Positions 35,933 to 43,399 of a DNA stretch of 44,498 nt are shown piece after piece. Source of the DNA: Acidobacteriota bacterium (GTDB taxonomy: Bacteria > Acidobacteriota > Terriglobia > Acidiferrales > UBA7541); assembly GCA_003223255.1 (NCBI GenBank), contig QHYJ01000334.1, forward strand, positions 1 to 44,498, in the 5' to 3' direction. The position numbers were made by a program, and so were the translations under genes. The stretch's first letter is position 1, and every line of letters begins with the position of its first letter. Under the pieces are notes generated by a model, which was not told the DNA's origin, did not search any database, and was given only the letters and a program-made list of their open reading frames with translations.

Positions 35933-36712
35933 ATGCCCTTCGTCGATTCGCATCACGCGCAAATTCACTACGCTCTCGAAGGCGCGCCCGGCAACCCCGC
36001 CCTCATCTTTTCGAATTCTCTTGGCACCGACTTTTCCATGTGGGATCCGCAGATCCGCGAATTCACGAAATCCTTCCGCGTCTTGCGTTACGACACCCGA
36101 GGCCATGGAAAATCTTCGGTCACGCTGGGACTGTATTCAGCCGAGCAACTCGCCAACGATGTCCTCGCGCTAGCCGATGCCTTGAAAGTCGACCGCTTCC
36201 ACTTCTGCGGACTTTCCATGGGCGGCATGATCGGCATGTGCCTTGCCGCCAACGCCCCACAGCGGCTGAATCAACTGATTCTATCCAGCACTGCCGCCAA
36301 AATTGGCACTCTCGAGATGTGGAACGCCCGCATCGCTACCGTTCGCAAAGAAGGAATGAAGAACGTCGCTGCCGCCGCCATCGAGCGCTGGTTCACTCTC
36401 GCATTCCGTCAGAAAAATCCGTCCACAATCGCAGGCATCCGGAAAGTGCTCGAACAAACCAGCCCCGAAGGCTACGCCGCCAATTGCGCCGCGGTTCGCG
36501 ATTTCGATTTTCGCGACCGGCTCGGTGGAATCCGCACTCCCACTCTGGTCATTGCCGGCACACACGATCCCGCCACCACTCCCGCCGACGGCCATTTCCT
36601 CGCCGATCACATTCCCGGTGCACGCTACGTCGAACTCAACGCCGCGCATCTCTCCAACATCGAGGACGCGGGTCGTTTCAATCGCGAAGTCAGTAGCTTC
36701 CTGAATTCGTAG
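35933..36712 (+). CDS. pcaD: 3-oxoadipate enol-lactonase
   Basis: A 259-residue alpha/beta hydrolase from ATG 35933. The PcaD pattern is clear: PALIFSNSLGTDFSMWDPQI, LRYDTRGHGKSSV, the nucleophile in FCGLSMGGMIGMCLA, the acid in LVIAGTHDPATTPADG and the His in LNAAHLSNIED. It hydrolyses 3-oxoadipate enol-lactone to 3-oxoadipate. With pcaF upstream it indicates a beta-ketoadipate route for aromatic acids. The 3-oxoadipate CoA-transferase (pcaIJ) and ring-cleavage genes are not in the window. Confidence 0.92.
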   Translation: MPFVDSHHAQIHYALEGAPGNPALIFSNSLGTDFSMWDPQIREFTKSFRVLRYDTRGHGKSSVTLGLYSAEQLANDVLALADALKVDRFHFCGLSMGGMIGMCLAANAPQRLNQLILSSTAAKIGTLEMWNARIATVRKEGMKNVAAAAIERWFTLAFRQKNPSTIAGIRKVLEQTSPEGYAANCAAVRDFDFRDRLGGIRTPTLVIAGTHDPATTPADGHFLADHIPGARYVELNAAHLSNIEDAGRFNREVSSFLNS

Positions 36713-36748
36713 AAGGTTTCTGCGCGCTGCATCACAACCGCAATTTGC

Positions 36749-37030
36749 TCAGCAACTCGCGCGGTCAATCTGAAACGTTCGCGTCACTAGCGACCGGTCC
36801 GTCAGCAATGCCGTCGCTGGGAAGTGGCTTCTCCTGTCGAACAATACGGCGCCCCGCGGATCGATGATCACCAATTCGAACGGCGCGCAAAATTCCCCTG
36901 CGTCTCCCGACCGCACGCAGGCCGCCATTTGAAATGCCAGCCCTTCCGCGAGTTTCTCGTAGTTCATCCGTTTCATTCCCGCGGATGGCTCCGCTCTGCG
37001 GGTGTTCGGTGCCTTGCTGCTATGTCTCAT
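36749..37030 (-). CDS. Hypothetical protein, 93 residues
   Basis: The frame opens at ATG 37030 with GGGAGAGG about 8 nt upstream, a good ribosome site. The protein reads MRHSSKAPNTRRAEPSAGMK, then a helix (NYEKLAEGLAFQMAACVRSG) and a beta-like part (FELVIIDPRGAVLFDRRSHF). No signal peptide. I do not recognise a family. It is convergent with pcaD. The good ribosome site and protein-like composition argue for a real gene. Confidence 0.5.
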   Translation of the reverse strand: MRHSSKAPNTRRAEPSAGMKRMNYEKLAEGLAFQMAACVRSGDAGEFCAPFELVIIDPRGAVLFDRRSHFPATALLTDRSLVTRTFQIDRASC

Positions 37031-37127
37031 GATGTACCTCTCCCGCCGGTTCCCCCTTGCACCGAAAAAGGGGTCCCCTCTTCGCTCGCTTGAAAAGGGT
37101 CATCTCGCGCCTGTCGGGATGCCTGTC

Positions 37128-37155
37128 TTGACATAACACTGCGTAGCTATATAGC
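37128..37155 (+). promoter_or_regulatory. Candidate promoter with overlapping palindrome upstream of gntR
   Basis: TTGACA (37128-37133), 16 nt, then TATAGC (37150-37155). The -10 overlaps the perfect palindrome GCTATATAGC (37146-37155). A related palindrome GCTATAGC lies at 37213-37220, and both are followed by ACC. The long leader to the GntR start (about 190 nt) holds no other gene. The repeats could be operator sites for the GntR protein (inference). Confidence 0.5.
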
Positions 37156-37354
37156 ACCAGCAGAGCGTTGTCAGGAACCTATTGCTATTTGTAAAGCGCC
37201 ATGGAAGACTGAGCTATAGCACCGCCTGCAAGGCGACTCCCTAGCGGCAAGAGCTTCGAGGGGCTCGCTGCAAATCGCCTTCTGCGGACGCGCCTGCTTG
37301 CGAGCTTGACATATTTGCAAAAATCGAACGTGTTCCCTCTGACGGGTGCAATCG

Positions 37355-38113
37355 ATGCCTCATAGCAAGAAATCTCTCGCTTCGCAGCGACTCTCTGCCC
37401 GCATCCCGAACACTTTGCCGGCGTATCAGCGCATTCAAAGCCTCATTCGCAAGCGCATCGATTCCGGCCAGCTTCAGCCCGGCAATTGTGTCCCGTCCGA
37501 GCGCGACCTCGCGCGCACGCATCGCGTCAGCCTCATGACTGCGCGCCACGCCCTCGCTTTCCTCGAACGCGAGGGCCTCGTGGAACGCCGCCGTGGCATC
37601 GGCACGTTCGTCGCTCCGCCCAAGATTCATTTCAACAAGCTCATGAGCTACACCGAGCAAATGGCGGCGCGCAGTCTTACCGCCGGCGCCAAAGTGCTCT
37701 TCGCCAAGGTGGTCAACAACGAAAACGAAGCTGCCGCGCGCCTGTCACTTCCACCCACCAGCAACCTCATGAAACTCGAACGTCTCCGCCACGCGACTGG
37801 AGAGCCGTTCGCCCTCGAAACCTCCTATCTCGACGCCGCGGAATTTCCCGGTCTGCTCGACGCCCCCATCGCGCGCGAATCGCTTTTCGCCATTCTCGAG
37901 CGCGATTACGAAGTCGAACTGGGCTACGCCGATGAAGAAGTCGACGCTACCGCCGCCGATCCGTTCATCGCCGACCTTCTCGCTATTCCGCGCCGCGACC
38001 CACTGTTGCGCATTCGCCAAGTCATATATTCGACGAAGGGCAAAGCCATCATGTATGCGCTGGGCTTTTATCGCTCCGACCGGCACAATCTGGTGATTCG
38101 CCGTTTTCGCTAA
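37355..38113 (+). CDS. GntR/HutC-family transcriptional regulator (UTRA domain)
   Basis: About 252 residues from ATG 37355 (GTG 37346 also possible). The N-terminal winged helix is typical of GntR (LPAYQRIQSLIRKRIDSGQL; CVPSERDLARTHRVSLMTAR; GLVERRRGIGTFVA). Residues about 95-250 form a UTRA effector domain with the LERLRHATGEPFALETSYLD and LLRIRQVIYSTKGKAIMYAL pattern. The relatives NagR/DasR bind phosphorylated amino sugars, and the damaged nagB directly downstream fits a role in amino-sugar catabolism. Probably autoregulatory. Confidence 0.92.
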   Translation: MPHSKKSLASQRLSARIPNTLPAYQRIQSLIRKRIDSGQLQPGNCVPSERDLARTHRVSLMTARHALAFLEREGLVERRRGIGTFVAPPKIHFNKLMSYTEQMAARSLTAGAKVLFAKVVNNENEAAARLSLPPTSNLMKLERLRHATGEPFALETSYLDAAEFPGLLDAPIARESLFAILERDYEVELGYADEEVDATAADPFIADLLAIPRRDPLLRIRQVIYSTKGKAIMYALGFYRSDRHNLVIRRFR

Positions 38114-38221
38114 CCCACAGGAACAGTTCGTCAAATTCGGCCGGCTGACGAGCGTGGCAACTTCCTTTGCGCAAAAACCTTACTGGGCCAGGAACGTTAA
38201 AGAATCTCGAAAGGCCTCCGC

Positions 38222-38931
38222 ATGCTGGTGATCTTGAAACGCGACAACGAAGAAGTGAATGAGCAGGCCGCGCAATTCATCGCCGGCGCCATCAGGAAAA
38301 AGCCTTCACTCACCCTCGGCCTTGCCACTGGCAACACCATGGTCGGCCTCTATCAACATCTCGCCCGCCTGCACCGGGCCGGCTCACTCGATTTCTCGCA
38401 GGTCACGACTTTCAATCTTGATGAATATCTCGGCCTGCCCGCCTCGCATCCGCAGAGCTTCCATCGCTTCATGCGCGAAAACTTCTTTCGCCACGTCAAC
38501 GTGCCGTCGGCGGAATCGACTTGCAGCTTCTCGGCATTGGCCGTAACGGCCACATCGGCTTCAACGAGCCGACCTCCAGCCTCGCCTCGCGAACGCGGCT
38601 CAAAGTCTTGAGTCGCGAAACGCTCGACGACAACACCAAATTCTTCGCCCCCGGCGAAGAGAGCCCGCGCTGCGCCATCACCATGGGCATCGGCACGATT
38701 CTCGAGGCGCGCAAAATTCTTTTGCTCGCCACCGGCGCCTCCAAAGCCGCTGCCGTCGCCAAATCCATCGAAGGTCCCATCACCTGCGCCGTTTCCGCTT
38801 CTTCTCTGCAGCTTCATCCCGACGTAACGTTTCTCCTCGATGGCCCCGCCGCCGCGCAACTCACGCAGCGCGACTATTACCAGCGCGTCCTGGAGATGAC
38901 CGCTCTGCTCACCCCCGACCGCCTCTCCTGA
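38222..38931 (+). pseudogene. nagB: Glucosamine-6-phosphate deaminase with out-of-frame internal deletion
   Basis: The first frame, from ATG 38222, covers SLTLGLATGNTMVGLYQHL (phosphate loop), FNLDEYLGLP (catalytic Asp) and ENFFRHVNVP. At 38506-38509 the frame changes, and the second frame gives GGIDLQLLGIGRNGHIGFNE (catalytic His and Glu) and LASRTRLKVLSRETLDDNTK, ending at 38931. Intact enzymes have roughly 29 more residues between VNVP and GGIDLQ (about 87-90 nt), so the deletion is internal and frameshifting. NagB isomerises and deaminates GlcN-6-P to fructose-6-P. The GntR gene lies 108 nt upstream. Confidence 0.9.
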
Positions 38932-39064
38932 ATGACGAAACGCGAAATTGGAAAATCGAAAATGGCAAATCGCCTGAAGACCGAAACTCGAAATTCGTAA
39001 CTGGAAAACCGAGCCTGCGGTAGCCAGCCACTTCTGTGCCCTCCTTCGCATACCACACCAAACT

Positions 39065-39125
39065 GTCATTTCGATCGGAAGGACGGCGTTTTTTCGCCGT
39101 CCCCTACCGGAGAAACTTCTCTTCG
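39065..39125 (+). repeat. Modular intergenic repeat, copy 2
   Basis: GTCATTTCGATCGGA (from 39065), then a hairpin GGACGGCG / CGCCGTCC (39081-39088 and 39095-39102) with a T6 loop, then GAGAAACTTCTCTTCG ending at 39125. The end blocks match copy 1 at 32017-32075. The rest of 38932-39203 holds another short repeat-like stretch near 38940-39010 and no gene. Confidence 0.7.
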
Positions 39126-39203
39126 CCTCGGCCTTTGCCAGCGCAACTGCCAAGCTGCGCAAGCATGCTGCGCCCCTACAAGGGATTCGGCTAAAATAAG
39201 TCT

Positions 39204-39836
39204 GTGCAACCTGCACCCCAAAAAGCGCCTGCCCCGCGCCTTTTTCCCCTGTTTATCAAGCTCGCGGGCCGGCGCTGTCTCGTCGTCGGCGCGGGCGACG
39301 TTGCCGAGTCCAAAATCTCAGGCCTCCTCGACGCCCAAGCCGCCGTTCGCATCGTAGCTCCGGAAGCGACGCCGCAAGTGCAATCCTGGGCTGCCGACGG
39401 CAAACTCGAATGGCTCGCGCGTCCTTGCGAGCCATCCGATCTCGACGGAATGTTCCTCGTTGTCGTCGCCACATCCGACCCCGAATTGCAACGAAACATC
39501 TCCGCCGAGGCGCGGAACCGCGGCGTGCTGTGCAACGTCGTTGACGTTCCCGAGCTTTGCGACTTCTACTATCCCGCCGTGGCACAGCGCGGCGCACTCC
39601 AAATCGCCGTCTCCACCGCCGGCCAAAGCCCGGCGCTTTCGCAGCGCCTCCGCAAAGAGCTCGAAGAGCAGTTCGGTCCCGAATACGAAGCCTGGCTCGA
39701 ACAACTGGGCGAAGAACGCGCTAAACTCTTCGCCGCCCCAATGGATCCTGAGGATCGCAAGCGCCTGCTCCATGACCTCGCCTGCGCCGACGCCTTCAAA
39801 TCCTTCCTCCGCAAACGCAAGCGCGCCAAAAAATAA
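39204..39836 (+). CDS. Precorrin-2 dehydrogenase / sirohydrochlorin ferrochelatase (SirC/CysG N-domain type)
   Basis: A 210-residue protein with GTG start at 39204. The NAD-binding motif is visible (CLVVGAGDVAESKISGLL), with RIVAPEATPQVQSW, FLVVVATSDPELQRNISAEA, LCNVVDVPELCDFYYPAVAQ and AVSTAGQSPALSQRLRKELE, the SirC/Met8/CysG(N) pattern. It oxidises precorrin-2 to sirohydrochlorin; bifunctional members also insert iron. The C-terminal SUMT half of CysG is absent, but a separate SUMT gene lies at 42484. Its stop is near a long gene-free stretch. Confidence 0.92.
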   Translation: MQPAPQKAPAPRLFPLFIKLAGRRCLVVGAGDVAESKISGLLDAQAAVRIVAPEATPQVQSWAADGKLEWLARPCEPSDLDGMFLVVVATSDPELQRNISAEARNRGVLCNVVDVPELCDFYYPAVAQRGALQIAVSTAGQSPALSQRLRKELEEQFGPEYEAWLEQLGEERAKLFAAPMDPEDRKRLLHDLACADAFKSFLRKRKRAKK

Positions 39837-40255
39837 GTGGCGAGTGACCCGTGCACGGCACGCGCCGTCATTCTCCCGTAGGGCCACATGTCGGGCCCTT
39901 CTTGTGCCCACCGTCTTTCTTTTGTCGGGCAGAAAAGAACCGACCTGAAGGTCGGCCACTGCAACAGCACAGACGGCCCTGCTTGTGGCAGGCAAGCTGC
40001 GGCAGGCAAGCCTCACTGTCGTCCCTAGACAGCGCGACCGCGTTCAGGAGGACACGCCACCTTTATAGCGTATAGCGCGCGGCAAGGGACACGCGGCCCC
40101 TACAGGGGAAAAGAGCTGGCCCTTCGAGGCGCAGGGTAAACCGGATGCCGGGGCATTTCAGAGTGAGATGGCGACGTCAAGGCGCGCTACAAAATGAGGG
40201 CAAACCGATTGAGGGCGACGAGTTTGTGGGTACCGCGCCCTCGTTAAAAAGTCTC
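39837..40255. other. 419-nt intergenic stretch with small repeats
   Basis: No gene is seen. It contains an inverted repeat CCGACCTgaAGGTCGG (39940-39955), of a type common in Acidobacterial spacers, and a direct repeat GGCAGGCAAG (twice within about 39988-40012). It forms the 3' end of the SirC-like gene and the 3' flank of the minus-strand PilZ gene. Confidence 0.5.
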
Positions 40256-40615
40256 CTAGCCCGTCTGCCGCTTCCATTCCTGCATAATGGAAGCCAACTG
40301 CGGGTTGCGCTGGAATTTCAAACCGACAACAAACCGGCCGTCCTCCAGTTTCTGGCAATAGATCACCTCACCGCGCAAGGGGACCTCTCGCACGGGCGGA
40401 GTAATCGCCACTTGCTCGCCTGGTTGCCAGGGCTGATGGGCGTACACGCACGCGCCACGGCCGCTGATGTTCGCCACATAAGCCTTTTCCACTCTCTCCG
40501 CGCTCGCACTCTCTGCCGGCGCGAGCTTCACTGCGATTTGGAAGGGGAGTCTTTTTTCTTCTCTGCCTGTAAAACGGTTATTCCAAGCCACGCGGTGTGG
40601 GCCTTTGCCAAGCAA
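40256..40615 (-). CDS. PilZ-domain protein A
   Basis: About 119 residues from TTG 40615; a GTG at 40591 is an alternative with AAAGG upstream. It is a single PilZ domain with the c-di-GMP motifs intact: REEKR (RxxxR) and NISGRG ([D/N]xSxxG), followed by QPGEQVAITPPVREVPLRGE and VGLKFQRN. No other domain or signal. It probably senses cyclic di-GMP. A second PilZ gene lies 1.2 kb away on the plus strand. Confidence 0.85.
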   Translation of the reverse strand: MLGKGPHRVAWNNRFTGREEKRLPFQIAVKLAPAESASAERVEKAYVANISGRGACVYAHQPWQPGEQVAITPPVREVPLRGEVIYCQKLEDGRFVVGLKFQRNPQLASIMQEWKRQTG

Positions 40616-41189
40616 GCTGGCGTCTCGGGCTGAGCTGCACTAAGGCTGGGCGGCCTTGAACTGGAACTACGGCTGGGTGGTCGTACGTGGTGTCTTGCGG
40701 TGTGGTGTTCCGCCTCGTCCTTGCTCTCCTTTTGAGATTCCCACTTCGCCAAAGAGTAGATATTGTCCTAGTGAATGACAATCCCGTAAAACCTGCATAG
40801 GCTATGCCTTGAAACTCTGTAAGACTTTGCTGCGCCCCGCGCCCTGTATTCTGGCCTGCTGCAGCGCGCACCGCGTGATGTGCGGGAGGACGTGACGGAA
40901 ACGGGTTTGATGCTGTCGGTCGCTTTGCCGGTATTGACAGGGCGAAACGGCTCCTGTAGGTTTTGCACCATTATGCTGCCGAGCAAGCCAACTTCTGCTT
41001 ATCCGGTTGCTTCAGCCAGGCACTAGCTGTCTGGCAGTCTGTTCGAGCTTCGTACAAGATATGGGGGTTTGCTGAATCAACCGGATAAGCAAGAGCCAAC
41101 TAACCGTCCCAGCGTAAGAAGAAGGTCGGTACCTCGCCGGCCCGGGAAGGGCCTAAAAAATTCTTGAAGCTCGAAGGAGGAAGATTCGC
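40616..41189. other. 574-nt stretch without a gene
   Basis: No supportable reading frame. It holds the upstream region of the PilZ A gene, a 25-bp inverted repeat with a 104-nt span (listed separately) and a GC hairpin (GGCCCgggaAGGGCC near 41137-41152) just before the secreted-protein gene, whose ribosome site (GGAGG) is at about 41176. Confidence 0.5.
40992..41095. repeat. Inverted-repeat element of 104 bp (MITE-like or structured RNA)
   Basis: The arms are 40992-41016 and 41071-41095, with 22 of 25 positions complementary. The perfect core is TGCTTATCCGGTTG / CAACCGGATAAGCA. The 54-nt centre holds a smaller stem, GCCAG...CTGGC (41015-41036). No reading frame is inside. The size fits a miniature inverted-repeat element, but no target duplication is obvious; a folded leader RNA is the alternative. 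Confidence 0.55.
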
Positions 41190-41677
41190 ATGCGTCGATT
41201 TTTCCTAGTAGCTACCGCGGTGTGTTTCTGCGCAGCGGCGGCAAGCGCCCAAACCAAAGTGAGCGGAACCGCACAATGCGCCAAACCGGGTCCTGTCCAT
41301 GTGATTCCTGTAGGAGACCGGCCAGACCACAGCCTGGCAGTGGAGCAATTCAAGTGTACGTGGACGAAACCGATGGAAATCGAAGGAGATAAGTCCAAAG
41401 ACGGCGTAAGCACCGAGACAGGCGACATTACTGGCAACACATCGAAAGCACGCGGCTTTCACGTGGTGACGATGGAGAGCGGCGACAAGGCTTTCTTCTG
41501 GTATCAGGTTCGGGAACAAGCAAAGACGGCGCACCGGTAGAAGCCAAAGGCAATTGGGGACTGATCGGCGGAAGCGGGAAGCTGAAAGGCGTCAGAGGCA
41601 AAGGAACGTACAACTGCACGCCGTCCGGCGATGGGCTCTCGTGCGAAATCGAGGGCGAGTACCAGCCCGCGAAATAG
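41190..41677 (+). pseudogene. Small secreted protein with a one-base frameshift
   Basis: ATG 41190 follows GGAGGAAG. There is a signal peptide (RRFFLVATAVCFCAAAASAQ), then KVSGTAQCAKPGPVHVIPVG, a central part with DITGNTSKARGFHVVTMESG and FFWYQ. At 41505-41508 the frame shifts, and the next frame gives GSGTSKDGAPVEAKGNWGLI, GGSGKLKGVRGKGTYNCTPS and EIEGEYQPAK, ending at TAG 41675-41677. Restoring one G after CAG (CAGGGTTCG) gives a continuous 162-residue protein. The GxWxxxGGxGKLKGxxGKGTY pattern is common in exported proteins of Acidobacteria. A sequencing error is possible since the lesion falls in a G run. Confidence 0.78.
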
Positions 41678-41693
41678 AACTAACTATAACTAG

Positions 41694-41729
41694 GGTATTT
41701 CACCCCTTAATAAAGTTAGGGTAAATACC
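41694..41729. promoter_or_regulatory. AT-rich inverted repeat between the secreted protein and PilZ B
   Basis: GGTATTT (41694-41700) and AAATACC (41723-41729) flank an AT-rich loop, 17 nt after the upstream stop. The AT-rich island (41680-41760) contrasts with GC-rich surroundings and probably holds the PilZ B promoter. Confidence 0.35.
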
Positions 41730-41842
41730 TGATTGCGTTTTTAAGTCATGAGGCTTTAGGTGGTACGAGCATTTAATACAGAGTTCACCCTACACGGGTT
41801 TGCTTCCCCGCCAATAGCCCACCCTCGGAATAGGCCGGCACA

Positions 41843-42133
41843 ATGGATGGCCGAAAAGAAAGACGAACTCCCCGAACGTTTCGGGTGCTGCTATCTAGCG
41901 GGGCACAGCCCATGGTGGCGGAGTACGCCTCGACGGAAAACGTCAGTCCCTATGGAGTGCGCGTAAAAACTGACCGGCCTTGGAGGCCCGATACTCGCGT
42001 TCTGGTTAAGTCGTCGCATGGCGAGCCTTGGGCGCGCGCCAGAGTAGTTTACTGTCAGACGCTGCAATCCAAGATGTTCGCGGTGGGACTGGAGTTTTTC
42101 GCGCGTGCGGGCGATTGGATAGCCGCGGTTTGA
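41843..42133 (+). CDS. PilZ-domain protein B
   Basis: 96 residues from ATG 41843. A single PilZ domain with RKERR (RxxxR) and NVSPYG (NxSxxG), then VKTDRPWRPDTRVLVKSSHG and MFAVGLEFF. The cyclic di-GMP ligands are therefore present. No ribosome site is strong. It is a divergent paralogue of the PilZ protein at 40256-40615 and may respond to the same signal. Confidence 0.85.
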   Translation: MDGRKERRTPRTFRVLLSSGAQPMVAEYASTENVSPYGVRVKTDRPWRPDTRVLVKSSHGEPWARARVVYCQTLQSKMFAVGLEFFARAGDWIAAV

Positions 42134-42180
42134 TGCGCACCTCATCGGTGTGGCCTTTTTTCACGCGGGAAGAAGGGATA

Positions 42181-42199
42181 GTGCCCATTTCATGGGCAC
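42181..42199. terminator. Perfect hairpin after PilZ B
   Basis: GTGCCCATTTCATGGGCAC, an 8-bp stem with a 3-nt loop, lies 47 nt after the PilZ B stop. No U-run follows, so it could be a terminator-like or regulatory structure. Confidence 0.35.
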
Positions 42200-42325
42200 G
42201 AACTCTCCATTACGATCCTTTATTGATCTTTTCTTGACGATCGACCTTATTCGGAAGATCGATGCTTGCTGTCGTGGTTTGTCCCGTCTTGCGCGCTTTT
42301 GGTCGACCGCCAAATTGGAGCAAGA

Positions 42326-42357
42326 GCATCGAAATTTTCGATGCATCGCATGCGATG
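42326..42357. promoter_or_regulatory. Tandem palindromes upstream of the SUMT gene, candidate operators
   Basis: GCATCGAAATTTTCGATGC (42326-42344) and CATCGCATGCGATG (42344-42357) are two perfect palindromes sharing one base. They give four CATCG/CGATG half-sites in 32 bp, in an otherwise empty 350-nt region (42134-42483). This looks like a paired operator for a dimeric regulator of the downstream methyltransferase (inference). Confidence 0.5.
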
Positions 42358-42483
42358 TTCGGGGGAATAGGGCGCCCCGCGAGATGGTAGCCTGCAGTAG
42401 GAACCTTAGGTGAGGGTTGGGCACCCAACCGGAGCCAAGGAAAGCCGTCGGCACTTCGCATGCATGGCGGCGGGGACCAGGCC

Positions 42484-43317
42484 ATGAACACACCGGTACG
42501 AAAAGGAAAGGTTTATTTGATGGGAGCGGGGCCGGGAAATCCGGAACTGCTAACGGTACAGGCGGCGCAGATTTTGAAGAGCGCCGAGGTGGTGTTGCAC
42601 GACCATTTGGTGGCGCAGGAAATTCTGGATTTAATTCCCGCGTGGACGCAAGTGCGCAACGTGGGGAAACGCTGCGGGCAAGCGGGAATTTCGCAAGAAA
42701 AGATTCACGAGCTGCTGATCGCCGCGGCGCGCGAAGGCAAGCAAGTGGTGCGTCTGAAGGGCGGCGACCCCCTGCTGTTTGGGCGCGTGGGCGAAGAGAT
42801 GGAAGCGCTGGCGCGCGCGGGAGTCGAGTTTGAAGTGATTCCCGGCGTGACTTCGGCGATGGGCGCGGCGGCGGCGGCAAAGATTCCGCTGACGGACCGT
42901 CGGTATGCTTCGAAACTGATTTTTCTGAGCCATCACACCGCGGGGAACGTTTCGCCCGAATGGAATGACGTGGCGCTGAAAAATGCGACCTACGCGGTAT
43001 ACATGCCGGGGAAGAATTACGGCGAGATCGCAGCGAAATTGCTGGAACGCGGGCTGGACGCGTCGACGCCGTGCGTGATCGTGGCGAATGCTACGCAGGC
43101 CGATCAGCAAATACATCGCACCACGCTGCAGGAATTGGCGCTGGAGGAGCGGTTGCCCGCTCCTTCCTTGCTGATTATTGGGGAAGTGGCCAAGCCGCTG
43201 CCGCCCGTCGAGATACAGAAAGATGATGGCGGATGGGAAGCAACGGAAACACAGAAACCCGGCGAGGTAATTCTGGATTTGGGCGAGGCGCAGAAAGAGG
43301 AAGAAATTCTTGGATGA
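42484..43317 (+). CDS. cobA: Uroporphyrinogen-III C-methyltransferase (SUMT)
   Basis: A 277-residue SAM-dependent enzyme that methylates uroporphyrinogen III at C2 and C7 to give precorrin-2, the entry to siroheme and B12. ATG 42484 is used (ATG 42460 is in frame but adds an unconserved leader). Family motifs: KVYLMGAGPGNPELLTVQAA, VVLHDHLV, VRLKGGDPLLFGRVGEE, EVIPGVTSAMGAAAAAKIPL TD region, and YMPGKN. The C-terminus carries an acidic extension (GEVILDLGEAQKEEEILG). It completes siroheme synthesis with the SirC-like gene at 39204, and the HemD-like gene is convergent at its end. Confidence 0.95.
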   Translation: MNTPVRKGKVYLMGAGPGNPELLTVQAAQILKSAEVVLHDHLVAQEILDLIPAWTQVRNVGKRCGQAGISQEKIHELLIAAAREGKQVVRLKGGDPLLFGRVGEEMEALARAGVEFEVIPGVTSAMGAAAAAKIPLTDRRYASKLIFLSHHTAGNVSPEWNDVALKNATYAVYMPGKNYGEIAAKLLERGLDASTPCVIVANATQADQQIHRTTLQELALEERLPAPSLLIIGEVAKPLPPVEIQKDDGGWEATETQKPGEVILDLGEAQKEEEILG

Positions 43318-43399
43318 AGTTCGGAGCGAATCGCCCCCCGGCCGAGTTGGGGCAGCAGAAGGTGGTCCCCATACTTCACATGCCATCGGGAAAGCCGCC

